Positions 62,206 through 64,000 of a DNA stretch of 64,000 nt are shown piece by piece. The position numbers and the translations under genes were made by a program. Positions within the stretch are counted from its first letter, which is position 1, and every line of letters starts with the position of its first letter. The notes below the pieces were generated by a model. The model was not told the origin of the DNA. It searched no databases and saw nothing but the letters and a program-made list of their open reading frames with translations. The DNA is from Actinomyces capricornis. GTDB lineage: Bacteria > Actinomycetota > Actinomycetes > Actinomycetales > Actinomycetaceae. The DNA lies in contig NZ_AP025017.1 in the NCBI RefSeq assembly GCF_019974135.1, positions 372,001-436,000 on the forward strand, read 5' to 3'.

Positions 62206-64000
62206 GCGCCACCACCACTCCCCCGGCTCGCCGGAGTCCCCTGCCCGGTGGCGCCCGGGAGGTCTCGGAGCTGCCGGCCCCACCCCCGCGCAGGGTGCTG
62301 GCGGGCTGGCTGGTGCGGGTGACCCGGCCCGTCCTGGCCCCGCTGCTGGGATCGACAGCCTGCCGCCTGGCCTCCCTACTGGTGGGGGTGGGCATGTTCG
62401 CCCTGGGGGCCTCGGCGGTGGCCGCCCATGGGATCGCCCTGGCGCAGGGGCGACCGCTCAGCGGGCTGTGGCCGGTGGTGGCCGCCATGGCGGTCATGGC
62501 CCTGGTCAAGGCCGCCCTGCGCTACGGCGAGCAGCTCCTGGGCCACCTGGTGGCCTTCCGGGCCCTGGAGCTACTGCGCGCGGAGGTCTTCGCCTCCTTC
62601 ATCCCCCGCTCCCCGCGGCTGTCCCCGGCCTGGCACTCCGCCCAGCTGCTCACCCGCGCGACCAAGGACATCGACCGCATCGAGGTCCTCTTCGCCCACA
62701 CCCTGGCGCCCGTCGTGTGCGCCGTCGTGGGGCCGCTCATGGTGGTGGGCGCCATCGGGGCGATGGTCTCCTGGCCGGTGGCGGGCGCCGCCCTGGGACT
62801 CCTGGCCCTCCAGCTGCTCGTGGTCCCGGTCCTGGGCACGACGGCCTCGCTGGGGGCTGCCCGGGCGGGGGCGGCCGGGCGGGCGGCGCTGGTCCAGCAT
62901 GTCACCGACACGGTCCAGGGCATGCCCGAGGTGGTGGGCTACGGCCGCACCGCCGCGCGCCTGGAGGAGATGGGCGGTCTCGACGACGCCGTGGCACGGA
63001 CCCTGGCACCCTCTGCCCGATGGGCGGCGGTGCGCCGCGGTGCGGGCGCGCTGCTGGGGCTGGCCGGTCCGGTGGCCGTCGTCGCCGTGGGCGCTGGTGG
63101 CGTCTCTGCCGGGCAGGTGAGCGCTGTGGCCCTGGCGGGGGCCGCCGCCGCGGTGCTCAGGCTGAGCGGCACAGTGCGCGGGGTTGAGGAGCTGGCGGCC
63201 TCCCTCAGCGCCTCGCTGGCCTCGGCCGAGCGCGTCTGGCAGGTGGTGCACGCCCCCCTGCCCCAGGCCGAAGGAGGAGTCGAGCTGGAGCCCGGCGTGA
63301 GCCATGGGCTGGAGTGGCGCGAGGTGGACTACACCTACCCGGGCTCCTCGGCCCCCGCCCTGCGGGGCGTCAGCATCCGGGCGCGGGCCGGGCAGTGGAC
63401 CTGCATCGTGGGCGCCTCGGGCTCGGGGAAGTCCACGCTGGCGCACCTGGCGCTGCGCTTCGACGACCCGCAGGCCGGGAGCATCCTCATCGACGGCACG
63501 GATGTGCGCGGGCTGCGGGTCGAGAGCCTGTACGGGCAGGTCGGCCTGGTCTCCCAGCGCATCCACCTCTTCCGGGCCCCGGTGGCCGACAACGTTCGCC
63601 TAGCGGCGCCCTCGGCCAGTGACGCGCAGGTGGAGCAGGCCTGCCGAGTCGCCGGCATCCATGAGGAGGTCATGGCTCTGCCAGGGGGCTACGGGAGCCT
63701 CGTGGGTGAGCGGGGCCAGTCCCTGTCCGGGGGCCAGCGCCAGCGCCTGGCCCTGGCGCGGGTGCTGCTGGCACGGCCCTCGGTCCTCATCCTCGATGAG
63801 TTCACCTCCCACCTGGACCCGGCCCTGGATGCGACGGTGCGCGAGGCGGTGCGCCGCCATCTGGCCGGGGCGACGGTCGTTGAGATCACCCACCGCCTGC
63901 AGTGGTCGACCCAGGCCGATCACGTCGTCGTCCTGGATGCGGGGCGGGTGGTGCAGGAGGGCGACCCGGCCGCGCTCCTCCAGGCCGATGGCCCCCTGCG
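62202..64000 (+). CDS. ABC exporter subunit, partner of the preceding gene (3' end outside window)
   Basis: At least 599 residues lie in the window and the frame is still open at the edge. About six membrane helices (RLASLLVGVGMFALGASAVA, LWPVVAAMAVMALVKAAL, TLAPVVCAVVGPLMVVGAIG, and so on) are followed by an ATPase domain with Walker A GASGSGKST, Q-loop LVSQRIHLFRA, signature LSGGQRQRLALARV, Walker B VLILDEFTSHLD and the H-loop in EITHRLQ. The consensus signature is intact, so this subunit can hydrolyse ATP. It is coupled to the preceding gene by an ATGA overlap; together they form a heterodimeric exporter of CydC/CydD or lipid/peptide type. No cytochrome bd genes are visible. Confidence 0.82.
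   Translation, partial: MSATTTPPARRSPLPGGAREVSELPAPPPRRVLAGWLVRVTRPVLAPLLGSTACRLASLLVGVGMFALGASAVAAHGIALAQGRPLSGLWPVVAAMAVMALVKAALRYGEQLLGHLVAFRALELLRAEVFASFIPRSPRLSPAWHSAQLLTRATKDIDRIEVLFAHTLAPVVCAVVGPLMVVGAIGAMVSWPVAGAALGLLALQLLVVPVLGTTASLGAARAGAAGRAALVQHVTDTVQGMPEVVGYGRTAARLEEMGGLDDAVARTLAPSARWAAVRRGAGALLGLAGPVAVVAVGAGGVSAGQVSAVALAGAAAAVLRLSGTVRGVEELAASLSASLASAERVWQVVHAPLPQAEGGVELEPGVSHGLEWREVDYTYPGSSAPALRGVSIRARAGQWTCIVGASGSGKSTLAHLALRFDDPQAGSILIDGTDVRGLRVESLYGQVGLVSQRIHLFRAPVADNVRLAAPSASDAQVEQACRVAGIHEEVMALPGGYGSLVGERGQSLSGGQRQRLALARVLLARPSVLILDEFTSHLDPALDATVREAVRRHLAGATVVEITHRLQWSTQADHVVVLDAGRVVQEGDPAALLQADGPL

Overview
The window is high-GC, gene-dense actinobacterial DNA. Protein content and order (uvrD2 next to nudC, the GlgE/TreS/Mak glycogen-trehalose route, a CnoX-like protein beside glgP, a Scy/DivIVA-like coiled coil, GTG starts, twin-arginine lipoproteins) suggest the family Actinomycetaceae, most likely an Actinomyces-type organism. 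The species cannot be fixed from the sequence. Genes are packed in short operons, many with ATGA/GTGA overlaps, and strong GC-rich hairpins mark operon ends. I see no rRNA, tRNA, CRISPR array or recognisable insertion sequence.

Layout. 1-1733 (-): uvrD2 helicase, cut by the window edge. 1740-3790: a visibly AT-rich insert splits the usual uvrD2-nudC pair and holds an ORC/CDC6-like AAA ATPase and a 58-codon ORF. 3794-10078 (-): nudC, then a sugar operon (fucose-permease-like transporter, DUF4432-type epimerase-like protein, ribokinase) behind a SorC-type regulator. 10365-13113 (+): cysteine desulfurase and mnmA, a tRNA 2-thiouridine pair. 13256-15275 (-): YtrA-type GntR regulator with a two-component ABC transporter. 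15589-28271 (-): an uncharacterised chaperone-like cluster: TROVE-like vWA protein, ARPP-2-like protein, MoxR AAA+ ATPase, giant DUF5682-vWA protein, SWIM zinc-finger protein and DUF4132 protein. 28494-30418 (-): etfBA. 30671-47109 (+): glgX, a membrane alpha/beta hydrolase, trpS, glgE, treS, mak, glgB and glgP. 47293-51550 (-): CnoX-like protein, Tat lipoprotein, two-pass membrane protein. 51890-54130 (+): Scy-like coiled coil and a small conserved protein. 54156-55295 (-): small proteins and a poorly coding stretch. 55373-58748 (-): sugar ABC importer. 59055-60041 (-): malate dehydrogenase. 60286-64000 (+): two-subunit ABC exporter, the second cut by the window edge.

How the genes work together. 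The central block is a nearly complete GlgE system: TreS makes maltose from trehalose, Mak phosphorylates it, GlgE polymerises maltose-1-phosphate into alpha-1,4-glucan, GlgB branches it, and GlgP and GlgX break it down. The cysteine desulfurase probably feeds sulfur to MnmA.

The two least understood loci are the MoxR/vWA/SWIM/DUF4132 cluster, which resembles the uncharacterised yeh cluster of E. coli, and the AT-rich ATPase insert. Three 82-92 bp elements sharing identical 12-bp inverted ends (TGCACATCTTCA/TGAAGATGTGCA) sit in the intergenic gaps before the cysteine desulfurase and before moxR.
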